A DNA stretch of 35,020 nucleotides from an uncultured Bacteroidota bacterium (GTDB lineage: Bacteria > Bacteroidota > Bacteroidia > Flavobacteriales > BACL11): positions 1 to 35,020 of the forward strand of contig CABXPN010000009.1 in assembly GCA_902514225.1 (NCBI GenBank), in the 5' to 3' direction. The translations under genes and the position numbers were made by a program. The notes below the pieces were generated by a model, which was given only the letters and a program-made list of their open reading frames with translations, had not been told where the DNA came from and did no database searches. Of this stretch, positions 1-8,088 are shown in pieces (position 1 is the first letter of the stretch; every line of letters starts with the position of its first letter).

Positions 1-1030
1 AAGAATTTATTGTGTTTTTCCCATCAGATTTACCAAAATAGTAACTTACATCCGGAAATAAATAAAATGCTCCTTGAGGTACATTACATTTGATTCCTTC
101 AATTTCATTTAATTTCTCCAAAACTAAATCTCTTCTTTTCAGAAATATATTTTTCATTTCAGTAGTAACTTCCGGGTTTGCATTTACAGCTGCTTGAGTA
201 GCTTTTTGTGCAACCGCACAAGTAGCAGAAGTTATCTGTCCTTGAATCTTACTACAAGCTTTCGCAATCCATAAAGGAGCTCCAATAAAACCTACTCTCC
301 AACCCGTCATGGCAAATCCTTTTGATACACCATTTACTGTAATAACTCTATCTTTCAGATAAGGAATTGTACCAATGCTAAAATGACTCTCAGTAAAATT
401 TATATGTTCATATATTTCATCAGAAATTATATAAATATCAGGGTAGTTTTTCAACATCTCAGCAATTTTCGTAAGTTCTTCTTTTGTGTAAACTGTACCT
501 GACGGGTTGCAAGGAGATGAAAACATCAAAATCTTTGTTTTGTCTGTTATTTTATCTTCAATTTCTGAAGCAGTAACTTTAAAGTCATTTTCTACAGAAG
601 AAGATATTTCAACTGGAGTTCCTTCGGATAAGTTTACAATATCAGCATAACTAACCCAATAAGGTGCGGGTAAAAGCACTTCATCTTCAGGGTTTAATAA
701 TGAAAGACAAATATTTGCTAAAGATTGCTTTGCACCAGTAGAAACAACAATTTGTTCTGCTGTAAAATCTAGCTCGTTATCTCTTTTAAATTTATTTACT
801 ATTGCAGTTCTTAGTTCCAAAAGGCCTGGAACAGCTGTGTAATGAGAAAAATTATCATCTACTGCTTTTTTTGCTGCTTCTTTCACAAAATCAGGAGTGT
901 CAAAATCTGGTTCTCCTAAACTTAGAGGTATTACATCTTTACCTTCTGCTTTTAATTCTCTACTCATTCTGGCCATTGCAAGAGTTGCAGATTCGGATAA
1001 TCGATTTAATCTATCAGAAACTTTTGTCAT
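1..1030 (-). CDS. Class I/II PLP aminotransferase (aspartate aminotransferase type), 3' end outside window
   Basis: The first 343 codons of a fold-type I aminotransferase, reading leftwards off the window edge. Visible motifs are SLGEPDFDTP near residue 40, the substrate/PLP region SSPCNPSGT near 171-179, SDEIYE near 203-208, and the PLP-lysine motif NGVSKGFAMTGWR with the Schiff-base Lys at about 237. These fit the aspartate aminotransferase I-gamma group (about 395 residues), so roughly 50 C-terminal residues are missing here. It would transfer the amino group between aspartate and 2-oxoglutarate in the cytoplasm; exact specificity cannot be read from sequence. The ATG at 1030 is chosen because the protein begins with the usual N-terminal helix and a TATATTTG box lies 26 nt upstream. 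It is divergent from the small repeat protein at 1144. Confidence 0.93.
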   Translation of the reverse strand, partial: MTKVSDRLNRLSESATLAMARMSRELKAEGKDVIPLSLGEPDFDTPDFVKEAAKKAVDDNFSHYTAVPGLLELRTAIVNKFKRDNELDFTAEQIVVSTGAKQSLANICLSLLNPEDEVLLPAPYWVSYADIVNLSEGTPVEISSSVENDFKVTASEIEDKITDKTKILMFSSPCNPSGTVYTKEELTKIAEMLKNYPDIYIISDEIYEHINFTESHFSIGTIPYLKDRVITVNGVSKGFAMTGWRVGFIGAPLWIAKACSKIQGQITSATCAVAQKATQAAVNANPEVTTEMKNIFLKRRDLVLEKLNEIEGIKCNVPQGAFYLFPDVSYYFGKSDGKNTINS

Positions 1031-1056
1031 TTTTTGTTTTTTCGTTTTTCAGCTGA

Positions 1057-1064
1057 CAAATATA
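1057..1064 (-). promoter_or_regulatory. Bacteroidota -7 box of the aminotransferase gene
   Basis: On the minus strand this reads TATATTTG, an exact match to TAnnTTTG. It lies 26 nt before the ATG at 1030, giving a predicted leader of about 20 nt. No convincing -33 TTTG is seen at the usual spacing. Confidence 0.6.
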
Positions 1065-1111
1065 CTTATTTTTTATGTAGTAAACAGAATAACAAATCTT
1101 ACTAATTTTAT

Positions 1112-1119
1112 TATATTTG
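1112..1119 (+). promoter_or_regulatory. Bacteroidota -7 box of the small repeat protein gene
   Basis: TATATTTG, an exact TAnnTTTG match, lies 24 nt before the ATG at 1144. It argues against the earlier in-frame ATG at 1117, which lies inside the box. Confidence 0.6.
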
Positions 1120-1143
1120 AAAATTCATTTAAATATAAAGACT

Positions 1144-1479
1144 ATGAAAAATATACCTTTAATAATTGTTTTAACTTTTCTTACAATTAGCGTTTCTGCT
1201 CAAAAAGTTTATTCAGTAGAATACTCTAGCCAGGCAGACGTAAAAGTATTTGTTGTTGACTATGAAAGTCAGGCGGATTTATGTGTTTATAAAGTAGATT
1301 ATTCATCCCAAGCAGGGAAGAATGATGGTAATTGGTTTTTTGTAGATTACTCATCACAAGCAGATAAAAAAATATTTTTTACTGATTATGCTAGCCAATC
1401 TGATGTGAAAATATATTTTGTAGATTACAGAAGTCAAACAAAATGGAAGAAAAAAGAAAAGATGTATTTGTTTTATTAA
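1144..1479 (+). CDS. Small exported repeat protein (DUF6150-like, DYxSQAD repeats)
   Basis: A 111-residue protein. Residues 1-19 form a signal peptide ending ISVSA, probably cut before Gln20. The mature part is almost entirely a repeat of 13 residues with the core [VF]xVDYxSQADxK: six full copies plus a final half copy (KMYLFY). The third copy carries a three-residue insertion (GKNDG). Alternating hydrophobic and polar residues suggest one beta-strand per repeat. It resembles the small Bacteroidota family I remember as DUF6150; function is unknown and none is inferred. The ATG at 1144 is preferred over 1117 because the latter sits in the promoter box and would add residues before the signal peptide. 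It stands alone, convergent with meaB 16 bp away, with no clear terminator between them. Confidence 0.85.
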   Translation: MKNIPLIIVLTFLTISVSAQKVYSVEYSSQADVKVFVVDYESQADLCVYKVDYSSQAGKNDGNWFFVDYSSQADKKIFFTDYASQSDVKIYFVDYRSQTKWKKKEKMYLFY

Positions 1480-1495
1480 TGAAAAGAAATATTAA

Positions 1496-2437
1496 TTAAA
1501 TTTTTTCAATAATCTGAAAAATAGTTTTTCCTTCTGATAATTTTGTTTCCAAAACATCTAGTTTTCCTTCTGATTTAAGAGAATTGTATTTTTTGTTTCC
1601 TAATTCTTCTTTTATTGTGTGGTGTAAAAAGTAGATGTTTTGTCTTTCTCTTCTTCCTGTTTTCCAATCAGACGCATCCATCTTAGAATTATATTCCTTA
1701 ATTACTTCCCAAATTTCTGTAATACCTGTGTTTTCTAATGCAGAACAAACAGAAACTTTTGGAGTCCAACCATTTTCCATTGCAGGAAAAAGATGTAAAG
1801 CTCTTTGGTATTCTTGTTTTGCGTTTTTGGATTTTTGCAAATTATCTCCTTCTGCCTTACTGATTACAATCATATCAGCAAGTTCCATTATTCCTCTTTT
1901 TATTCCTTGTAATTCATCTCCTGCTCCCGCAAGCATCAGAAGTAAAAAGAAATCGCAAATATTACTTACGGTAGTTTCTGACTGACCAACACCAACTGTT
2001 TCTACTAAAATAATATTAAATCCTGCAGCCTCACAAAGCACGATACTATCTTTAGTTTTACTAGCTACTCCACCTAAAGTTCCTGCAGAAGGAGAGGGAC
2101 GAATAAATGCATTTTCATCAACAGAAAGTTGATGCATTCTACTTTTATCTCCTAAAATACTGCCAAAAGTTTTTTCAGATGTAGGATCAATAGCAAGTAC
2201 TGCAACTTTGTGTCCTTTATTAGTTAAAAGTTTCCCAAAGGATTCGATAAAAGTACTTTTTCCAACACCAGGAACTCCTGTAATTCCAATTCTGATGGAG
2301 TTTCCACTTTCTGGTAAACAATTTTCAAGTAGTTTTTGTGCTAATAGTGTATCCGAACTTAAGGAACTTTCTAAAAGAGTAATACCCTTTGCCAGAGCTA
2401 CTTTATTTCCTTTTATTATTTCCTTAAATAGGTCCAT
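1496..2437 (-). CDS. meaB: MeaB/ArgK-type G3E GTPase (methylmalonyl-CoA mutase chaperone)
   Basis: 313 residues, typical for MeaB. The Walker A motif GVPGVGKS is at residues 54-61, followed by VLAIDPTSE (switch region), VETVGVGQSE (Walker B/switch) and the base-recognition stretch VISKAEGDN. In the known family these GTPases protect and reactivate the adenosylcobalamin enzyme methylmalonyl-CoA mutase, gating cofactor loading. The mutase genes are not in this window, so the partner is inferred from family only. It is the last gene of the lpxD-to-meaB cluster and directly abuts ridA with no spacer, which suggests co-transcription with genes unrelated to propionate metabolism. Confidence 0.93.
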   Translation of the reverse strand: MDLFKEIIKGNKVALAKGITLLESSLSSDTLLAQKLLENCLPESGNSIRIGITGVPGVGKSTFIESFGKLLTNKGHKVAVLAIDPTSEKTFGSILGDKSRMHQLSVDENAFIRPSPSAGTLGGVASKTKDSIVLCEAAGFNIILVETVGVGQSETTVSNICDFFLLLMLAGAGDELQGIKRGIMELADMIVISKAEGDNLQKSKNAKQEYQRALHLFPAMENGWTPKVSVCSALENTGITEIWEVIKEYNSKMDASDWKTGRRERQNIYFLHHTIKEELGNKKYNSLKSEGKLDVLETKLSEGKTIFQIIEKI

Positions 2438-2818
2438 TTATTTCACAGCAATTACTGAAATCTCAACATTCACATTTAATGGTAAAACAGAAACTTGTAC
2501 AGCTTCTCTGGCAGGAGGATTGTCAGTGAAATACTTGGCGTATACATCATTTATCTTTGAGTATTGCTCCATGTCTTTCATGAAAATAGAACATTTTACA
2601 ACATTACTAAAATCCATTTTTACAGCTTTTAAAACTTCTGAAATATTTTTCATAACTTGTGTAGTTTCCTTTGTTATATTCTCTAAAACTAATTCTCCGT
2701 TTTCAGGATTTATAGCAATTTGACCGGAACAATAAAGTGTATTTTCTGACATGATTGCTTGGCTATAAGGACCGATTGCTTGTGGTGCTTTTAGTGTAGA
2801 TATAACTTTTTTACTCAT
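2438..2818 (-). CDS. ridA: RidA family 2-iminobutanoate/2-iminopropanoate deaminase
   Basis: 126 residues, the normal size of RidA. The motif APQAIGPYSQA is at 11-21, GQIAINP at 32-38, and the substrate-binding arginine is R104 in NPPAREAVQV, with E119 near the C-terminus. RidA hydrolyses reactive enamine/imine intermediates released by PLP enzymes such as threonine dehydratase, protecting PLP enzymes in the cytoplasm. Its position next to a YggS-type PLP-binding protein and below serA and serC fits a role in PLP-linked amino-acid metabolism. Spacing is 8 nt after yggS and 0 nt before meaB. Confidence 0.95.
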   Translation of the reverse strand: MSKKVISTLKAPQAIGPYSQAIMSENTLYCSGQIAINPENGELVLENITKETTQVMKNISEVLKAVKMDFSNVVKCSIFMKDMEQYSKINDVYAKYFTDNPPAREAVQVSVLPLNVNVEISVIAVK

Positions 2819-2826
2819 TTTCTAGT

Positions 2827-3465
2827 TTAATAATTTCTGTTTCCAAATATAGTGTTTCCAACTCTAACCATTGTACTTCCACTCTCAATTGCTATTTTAT
2901 AATCTCCACTCATACCCATTGAAAGTACTTTTAATTTGTCAAAATTAGAAAATAAAGTATTTAATTCTTTAAATTCTGATTCAATTTGTACTTTATCAGA
3001 TGTAAAAGTAGCCATTCCCATAAGTCCGATAATATTTACATTTTTATATTTTTCTGACTTTTCAATAAATTCTGAAACCTCAGACGGAACTATCCCAAAT
3101 TTATGTTCCTCTTTTGCAATATGAACTTGTAACAAGCAATCAATTTTTCTATCGTGTTGTTTTGCTCTTTTATCTATTTCTTTTAGTAGTTTTTCAGAAT
3201 CTAATGCATGTATTAAATTTACAAAAGGAGCAATATATTTAACTTTATTTGTCTGTAAATGTCCAATCATATGCCACTGAATGTCTTTTGCTAGTTTTGT
3301 GTGTTTTTCTGTTAATTCCTGCACTTTATTTTCACCAAATATTCTTTGACCAGAATCATAAGCTTTAAGTATGTCAGAAATTGGTTTTGTTTTTGATACA
3401 GCTACTAATGTAACTTCAACAGGAATTTCAGATTTAATCTTCTGAATATTTTCAGAAATACCCAT
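2827..3465 (-). CDS. YggS/PLPBP family pyridoxal phosphate homeostasis protein
   Basis: 212 residues. The PLP-binding lysine is K25 in LVAVSKTKP; FGENKVQE, WHMIGHLQTNK, IGLMGMAT and LSMGMSGDYKIAIESGST-type motifs follow in the usual order of this single-domain alanine-racemase-like barrel. The family binds PLP and buffers its level but has no well-defined catalytic activity. Its start codon shares one base with the TAA stop of the DUF1015 gene, implying translational coupling. Co-occurrence with serC (a PLP enzyme) and ridA in the same transcript supports a housekeeping role around PLP. Confidence 0.94.
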   Translation of the reverse strand: MGISENIQKIKSEIPVEVTLVAVSKTKPISDILKAYDSGQRIFGENKVQELTEKHTKLAKDIQWHMIGHLQTNKVKYIAPFVNLIHALDSEKLLKEIDKRAKQHDRKIDCLLQVHIAKEEHKFGIVPSEVSEFIEKSEKYKNVNIIGLMGMATFTSDKVQIESEFKELNTLFSNFDKLKVLSMGMSGDYKIAIESGSTMVRVGNTIFGNRNY

Positions 3466-4697
3466 TAGTCTAGTTTGTAGATAGTTAATCCTGACCTTAG
3501 TTTTGGTTCGATATAAGTACTTTTAGGAGGCATTATTTCGTTATTATCAGCAACTTTTTTTAAAGATTTTATATCAATTGGTTTTAAAATAAATGCAATT
3601 GAATATTCCTGATTATCTACCTTCTTTCTTAGTTCATCTAAAGGAATAGTACCATCATAGAAACTAATATTTGAGTCCGTTTTTTCATCTATAATTCCTA
3701 AAATAGGAGATAATATACTTTCAGATAAGATGGATGGATCTAAACTTTCGGAAGTAGAATTATACTTTTTGGAATGTGCAATTAAGGAATACCAATTCCC
3801 TCCGAAATACATACTTATTTCATTTTTTAAAGTAGGGGAGTAGATTTCCTTTCCCATCTTTTTTACAGAATAGGATTCTTCAATTTTATAGATTAGCTCA
3901 TTTGCAGTTTGTCCGTTTGTATGTTTTATTAATCTATTAAAGTTTATTATTCTTAACTGGCTTTCTTCAATAAAATAACTCATAAAAAAGTTGAAACTAT
4001 CTTCTGGATTAAACTCTGTATTTTCTTTTCTTATATTCTGACAAAGAAGAGCAGAAGAAGCAGAACGGTGGTGTCCATCCGCTATATAAATTTTATTAAT
4101 TTTATTAAATTCTGAAACCATAACTTTAATTTCATCTGAATTGTTTACAACCCATAATTTATGACAAACTTTATTTGTTGTAGTAAATTCGTATTCTGCT
4201 CTGTTTTTTATTTTTTCAGAAATAAGACCAGAAATAACAGAATTATCTGAATAAGTAAGTAGAACAGGTTCAGCATTAAATCCTGTAGTTTGCAGATAGT
4301 TTTTGAACATTTCTTCTCTTTTTGTAAGAGTCTGTTCGTGTATTTTTATTTTTCCATCCAAATAGTCATCTACTGAAGTAGCAGCAATAAATCCGGTAAA
4401 AGTAACATCTTCCTTTATTTGCTGATATATGTAGATACTTTCCTTTTCCTCTTGAAAGAGAGTTTTATCACTTACAAAAGTGTTAAACTTGCCTTTTACC
4501 AGATCAAATTTATCAATACCATTGTTTTTTTTCTTCTGATTATAATCAGGATTTATAATGTGTAAAAAAGTAAAAGGATTATTGTCTAATTTTTCTTTTA
4601 ACGACTCATCAGAATAACTTAAATAAGATCTGGAAGCTACAAGGTTTGCTTTGTCTCTTGTTGGTCTAATAGCTTTAAATGGTCTGATTTTTGCCAT
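3465..4697 (-). CDS. DUF1015 family protein
   Basis: A 410-residue cytoplasmic protein of the DUF1015 family, recognised from its beginning (IRPFKAIRPTRDKA), the FLHIINPDY segment and the highly conserved IADGHHRSASS motif near residues 205-215. The His-His-Arg cluster looks like an active or metal/phosphate site, but no activity is established that I can name. In many Bacteroidota and some other bacteria it sits beside serA and serC, as here (3 nt from serA, 1-bp overlap with yggS), so a function linked to serine synthesis or PLP is a reasonable inference only. Confidence 0.88.
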   Translation of the reverse strand: MAKIRPFKAIRPTRDKANLVASRSYLSYSDESLKEKLDNNPFTFLHIINPDYNQKKKNNGIDKFDLVKGKFNTFVSDKTLFQEEKESIYIYQQIKEDVTFTGFIAATSVDDYLDGKIKIHEQTLTKREEMFKNYLQTTGFNAEPVLLTYSDNSVISGLISEKIKNRAEYEFTTTNKVCHKLWVVNNSDEIKVMVSEFNKINKIYIADGHHRSASSALLCQNIRKENTEFNPEDSFNFFMSYFIEESQLRIINFNRLIKHTNGQTANELIYKIEESYSVKKMGKEIYSPTLKNEISMYFGGNWYSLIAHSKKYNSTSESLDPSILSESILSPILGIIDEKTDSNISFYDGTIPLDELRKKVDNQEYSIAFILKPIDIKSLKKVADNNEIMPPKSTYIEPKLRSGLTIYKLD

Positions 4698-4700
4698 TGT

Positions 4701-5660
4701 TTACTTTTTGAAATAAGCAATTATTTTTTCTGCAAGTTCCGTTCCTATCCTGTCTTGAGCTTCTTGGGTAGCAGCTCCAATATGTGGGGTTAAAGAAATA
4801 CTATGATTCATTAGAAGATGCATGCTTGGTGTTGGTTCATTTTCAAAAACATCAAGTGCTGCATAAGATAATTTTCCTTTGTCAAGAGAGAACATTAAAG
4901 CATCTTCATCAATAACACCTCCTCTGGCGGTATTAATAATTCCAGCTCCTGTTTTCATAAGTCCAATTTCTTCTGCACCAATCACTGCTTTTTCTCCTGT
5001 TTTTGGTATATGTAATGTTACAAAATCAGACCCTTCTAAAACATCCTCCAAAGATATAGTTTCTAGTGAAAATGTTTTTTTATCACCATTAAAGAAATTT
5101 AATGTGATATTAGCTTCTGTAATATTTTTGTCATGAGCTAAAACATTCATACCGAGACCTATAGCTCTTTTTGCAACTTCTTGTCCAATTCTACCAAAAC
5201 CAATAATACCTAAAGTTTTTCCAGCAAGTTCTATTCCTCCTGCAAAAGCTTTCTTTAAATCTTTAAAATTCGAATCTCCTTCTAAAGGCATTTGTCTGTT
5301 CGATTCGTGTAGAAAACGGACCATCCCTGATAAATGTGCAAAAACAAGTTCTGCAACTGAGGCAGATGAGGCTGCTGGAGTGTTATAAACCTCTAATCCT
5401 TTTTCTTTGGCATATTCAACATCAATATTATCCATACCTACACCACCTCTTCCTATAATTTTTAAATTAGGACAAGCATCAATTAGTTCTTTTCTGGCAG
5501 TAGTTGCACTCCTAACTAAAAGAACCTTAATGTCCTCTTTGTTTATTGTTTCAATAAGATTTTCTTGATCAACTTTTTCAGTAATAACTTGAAATCCCTT
5601 TTCTTCTAGAGCTACCTTTCCAGACTCAGAAATTCCATCATTCGCTAATATTTTTGACAT
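4701..5660 (-). CDS. serA: D-3-phosphoglycerate dehydrogenase, short form without ACT domain
   Basis: A 319-residue D-isomer 2-hydroxyacid dehydrogenase. The NAD-binding motif GFGRIG is at 154-159, and the catalytic triad is visible as R246 (NTARGGVID), E275 (FENEP) and H293 ([11 protein letters not shown]). Adjacency to serC (1 nt) makes the first step of serine synthesis, 3-phosphoglycerate to 3-phosphohydroxypyruvate, the best assignment. It ends soon after the catalytic domain, so it lacks the C-terminal ACT domain that gives serine feedback control in the long enterobacterial forms; serine inhibition of that kind is therefore not expected. Other 2-hydroxyacid dehydrogenases share the fold; operon context decides the call. 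Confidence 0.92.
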   Translation of the reverse strand: MSKILANDGISESGKVALEEKGFQVITEKVDQENLIETINKEDIKVLLVRSATTARKELIDACPNLKIIGRGGVGMDNIDVEYAKEKGLEVYNTPAASSASVAELVFAHLSGMVRFLHESNRQMPLEGDSNFKDLKKAFAGGIELAGKTLGIIGFGRIGQEVAKRAIGLGMNVLAHDKNITEANITLNFFNGDKKTFSLETISLEDVLEGSDFVTLHIPKTGEKAVIGAEEIGLMKTGAGIINTARGGVIDEDALMFSLDKGKLSYAALDVFENEPTPSMHLLMNHSISLTPHIGAATQEAQDRIGTELAEKIIAYFKK

Positions 5661-5661
5661 T

Positions 5662-6732
5662 TTATATATTTTCTAAATTTTTCATTATATCAACTAAAAC
5701 ATTTACACTTTCTAAAGTAAGTGCATTGTAAATAGAAGCTCTGTACCCACCAACGGACCTATGTCCTTTTAATCCGTTTATTCCTGCTGCAACCCACATC
5801 TGATCAAATTGTTCAGATTTATTTTGATCCGTTAAAGTAAAAGTAACATTCATAAAGGACCTGTCTTCATTATTAGCTACTCCTTCAAAAAGTGGATTTC
5901 TGTCAATTTCGTTATAAAGTAATTCCGCTTTTTGTTTATTGATTTCTTCAATCCAATCCAACCCTCCATGATCTTTTAACCATTGAAGAGTAAGCATAGA
6001 AACATAGATTGCAAAAACAGGTGGAGTGTTAAACATACTGTCTTTAGAAATATGAGTATTATAATCTAGCATTGTTGGAATGTTTCTTCCTGTTTCCCCA
6101 AGAATTTTATCTTTTACAATAACAAGAGTTGTACCTGCTGGTCCCATATTTTTCTGAGCTCCTGCATAAATTAAATCAAATTTACTTACATCAATTTTTC
6201 TACTAAAAATATCCGAACTCATATCACAAACCATTAAAGAGGGGACTTCCGGAAAATCTTTTATTTGAGTTCCGAAAATAGTATTGTTTGATGTACAATG
6301 GAAATAATCAACATCTTTAGGTATTTTATACCCTTTTGGAATGTAGTTATAATTTTTATCAGAAGAATCACCTACAACAATAACTTCTCCTAAACTTTTT
6401 GCTTCAGTTATTGATTTTTTTGCCCAAGTTCCTGTATTAGTGTAAGCCGCTTTTCCGTTTTCTTTCTTCATTAAATTTAAAGGAACCATCAAAAATTCCA
6501 AACTAGCACCACCTTGCAAAAACAAAACAGAATATCCTTCAGGAATTTCTAAAAGTTCTTTAACTAAACTTCTTGCTTTCTCCATTACATCTACAAATGG
6601 TTTGCTTCTATGTGAGATTTCAATTAATGAAAGACTATCATTATTAAAATTCATTATTGCTTCTGATGCTTTTTGTATTACATCTTTTGGTAATACACAT
6701 GGCCCTGCAGAAAAATTATGTTTTTTTATCAT
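5662..6732 (-). CDS. serC: Phosphoserine aminotransferase
   Basis: 356 residues. It begins with the typical HNFSAGPCVLP and has EISHRSKPF, LFLQGGAS, HCTSNNTI and the PLP-lysine motif AGAQKNMGPAG with K194. It converts 3-phosphohydroxypyruvate plus glutamate to phosphoserine, the second serine-pathway step, and in many bacteria also serves pyridoxine synthesis. It lies 1 nt after efp and 1 nt before serA, so the two serine genes are transcribed together. No serB is seen in the window. Confidence 0.96.
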   Translation of the reverse strand: MIKKHNFSAGPCVLPKDVIQKASEAIMNFNNDSLSLIEISHRSKPFVDVMEKARSLVKELLEIPEGYSVLFLQGGASLEFLMVPLNLMKKENGKAAYTNTGTWAKKSITEAKSLGEVIVVGDSSDKNYNYIPKGYKIPKDVDYFHCTSNNTIFGTQIKDFPEVPSLMVCDMSSDIFSRKIDVSKFDLIYAGAQKNMGPAGTTLVIVKDKILGETGRNIPTMLDYNTHISKDSMFNTPPVFAIYVSMLTLQWLKDHGGLDWIEEINKQKAELLYNEIDRNPLFEGVANNEDRSFMNVTFTLTDQNKSEQFDQMWVAAGINGLKGHRSVGGYRASIYNALTLESVNVLVDIMKNLENI

Positions 6733-6733
6733 T

Positions 6734-7300
6734 TTATTCTTTTACTCTTTCAATATAAGATCCGTTTGATGTGTCAATTTTTATTTTATCTCCTTCATTT
6801 ATAAAAAGAGGAACATTTATACTTGCTCCTGTTTCTGTTGTTGCAGGTTTTGTAGCATTTGTTGCTGTATTACCTTTTACTCCTGGATCGCTATGAGTAA
6901 TTGTTAAATAAACATGTGATGGAACTTGAGCTGAAAGAGGCATTCCTTCATCTGCATGAAATAAAACTTCTACATTTTCACCTTCCTTTAAAAACTGAAC
7001 ATTTTCAATAAAATCTTTCTGCATCATAATTTGTTCATAATCATCATTGTTCATCATATGATAGTCATTTCCTTCAGCATATAAGAATTGATATTTTCTG
7101 TTTTCGACTCTAATTACATCTATTTTAACTCCAGAAGTAAAAGTGTTTTCTAATAATCTTCCAGTGTTTAAGTTTCTGATTTTAGTTCTTACAAATGCAG
7201 GTCCTTTTCCTGGTTTTACATGAAGAAAAGATTCAATCTTCCAAGGGTCTCCATTATAATTAAAACATAATCCGTTTCTGAAATCTGATGTTGTTGCCAT
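6734..7300 (-). CDS. efp: Translation elongation factor P
   Basis: 188 residues, the normal size, with the three-domain EF-P pattern. The loop that reaches the peptidyl-transferase centre reads KPGKGPAF with Lys32 at the tip, the position that carries a lysine modification in gamma-proteobacteria. The C-terminal part (INVPLFINEGDKIKIDTSNGSY) matches the conserved OB domain. EF-P relieves ribosome stalling at polyproline stretches. No EpmA/EpmB or other modification gene is in the window, so whether Lys32 is modified cannot be said. It sits between lpxA (5 nt) and serC (1 nt). Confidence 0.97.
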   Translation of the reverse strand: MATTSDFRNGLCFNYNGDPWKIESFLHVKPGKGPAFVRTKIRNLNTGRLLENTFTSGVKIDVIRVENRKYQFLYAEGNDYHMMNNDDYEQIMMQKDFIENVQFLKEGENVEVLFHADEGMPLSAQVPSHVYLTITHSDPGVKGNTATNATKPATTETGASINVPLFINEGDKIKIDTSNGSYIERVKE

Positions 7301-7305
7301 ATTGT

Positions 7306-8088
7306 TTAGTGTTGTTTATATCCTTTCATGATTCCTCTCCCAGAGTTTCTGACAAAAGAAATTATCTCGTCTCTTTCAGGTGAGGAATCTAATTCAGCTT
7401 CCATTTTTATGACAGCTTGTGTGTTATTATTATTCTTCTGAAAAAGAATTCTGTAAATATTTTGTATTTCTGTTATTTTTTCTTCTGCATATCCTCTTCT
7501 TCTTAATCCTATTGAATTAACACCAATATAAGAAAGTGGTTCTCTGGCAGCTTTTACATAAGGTGGAACATCTTTTCTGACAAGAGATCCTCCGGAAATC
7601 ATAGAATGTTTACCAATTGTAACAAACTGATGTACCGATGCATTTCCTCCTAAAATAGCGTAATCACCTATTGTAACATGACCACCTAAAGCAACTCCAT
7701 TCACAATAACACAATTATTACCAATATTACAATCATGAGCTACATGCGAATAAGCCATGATTAAACAGTTTTCTCCGACAATTGTTTTTCCTGTAACAGA
7801 AGTTCCTCTATTAATAGTAGCGCATTCTCTAACGGTTGTATTGTCTCCTATTTCAACAATAGAATCTTCTCCCTTAAATTTTAAATCTTGAGGTATTGCA
7901 GAAATAACTGCTCCTGGAAAAACCCTACAATTCTCACCAATTCTAGCTCCTTCCATTATTGTTACATTCGACCCAATCCAAGTTCCTTTACCGATAACAA
8001 CATTGTTTTCTATTGTTACGAATGGTTCAATTACTACAGATTTATCAATCTTAGCTCCTGAGTGTACATATGAAAGTGGTTGATGCAT
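7306..8088 (-). CDS. lpxA: UDP-N-acetylglucosamine acyltransferase
   Basis: 260 residues of left-handed beta-helix hexapeptide repeats (for example VTIENNVVIGKGTWIG) followed by a helical C-terminus. The catalytic-His region reads YSHVAHDCNIGNN, with H118 equivalent to E. coli His125; GGHVTIGDYAILGG and HQFVTIGKHSMISGGS follow. It catalyses the first lipid A step, acylating UDP-GlcNAc with a hydroxyacyl-ACP. The gene abuts lpxC/fabZ with no spacer, so the first three lipid A steps are encoded together. Confidence 0.96.
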   Translation of the reverse strand: MHQPLSYVHSGAKIDKSVVIEPFVTIENNVVIGKGTWIGSNVTIMEGARIGENCRVFPGAVISAIPQDLKFKGEDSIVEIGDNTTVRECATINRGTSVTGKTIVGENCLIMAYSHVAHDCNIGNNCVIVNGVALGGHVTIGDYAILGGNASVHQFVTIGKHSMISGGSLVRKDVPPYVKAAREPLSYIGVNSIGLRRRGYAEEKITEIQNIYRILFQKNNNNTQAVIKMEAELDSSPERDEIISFVRNSGRGIMKGYKQH

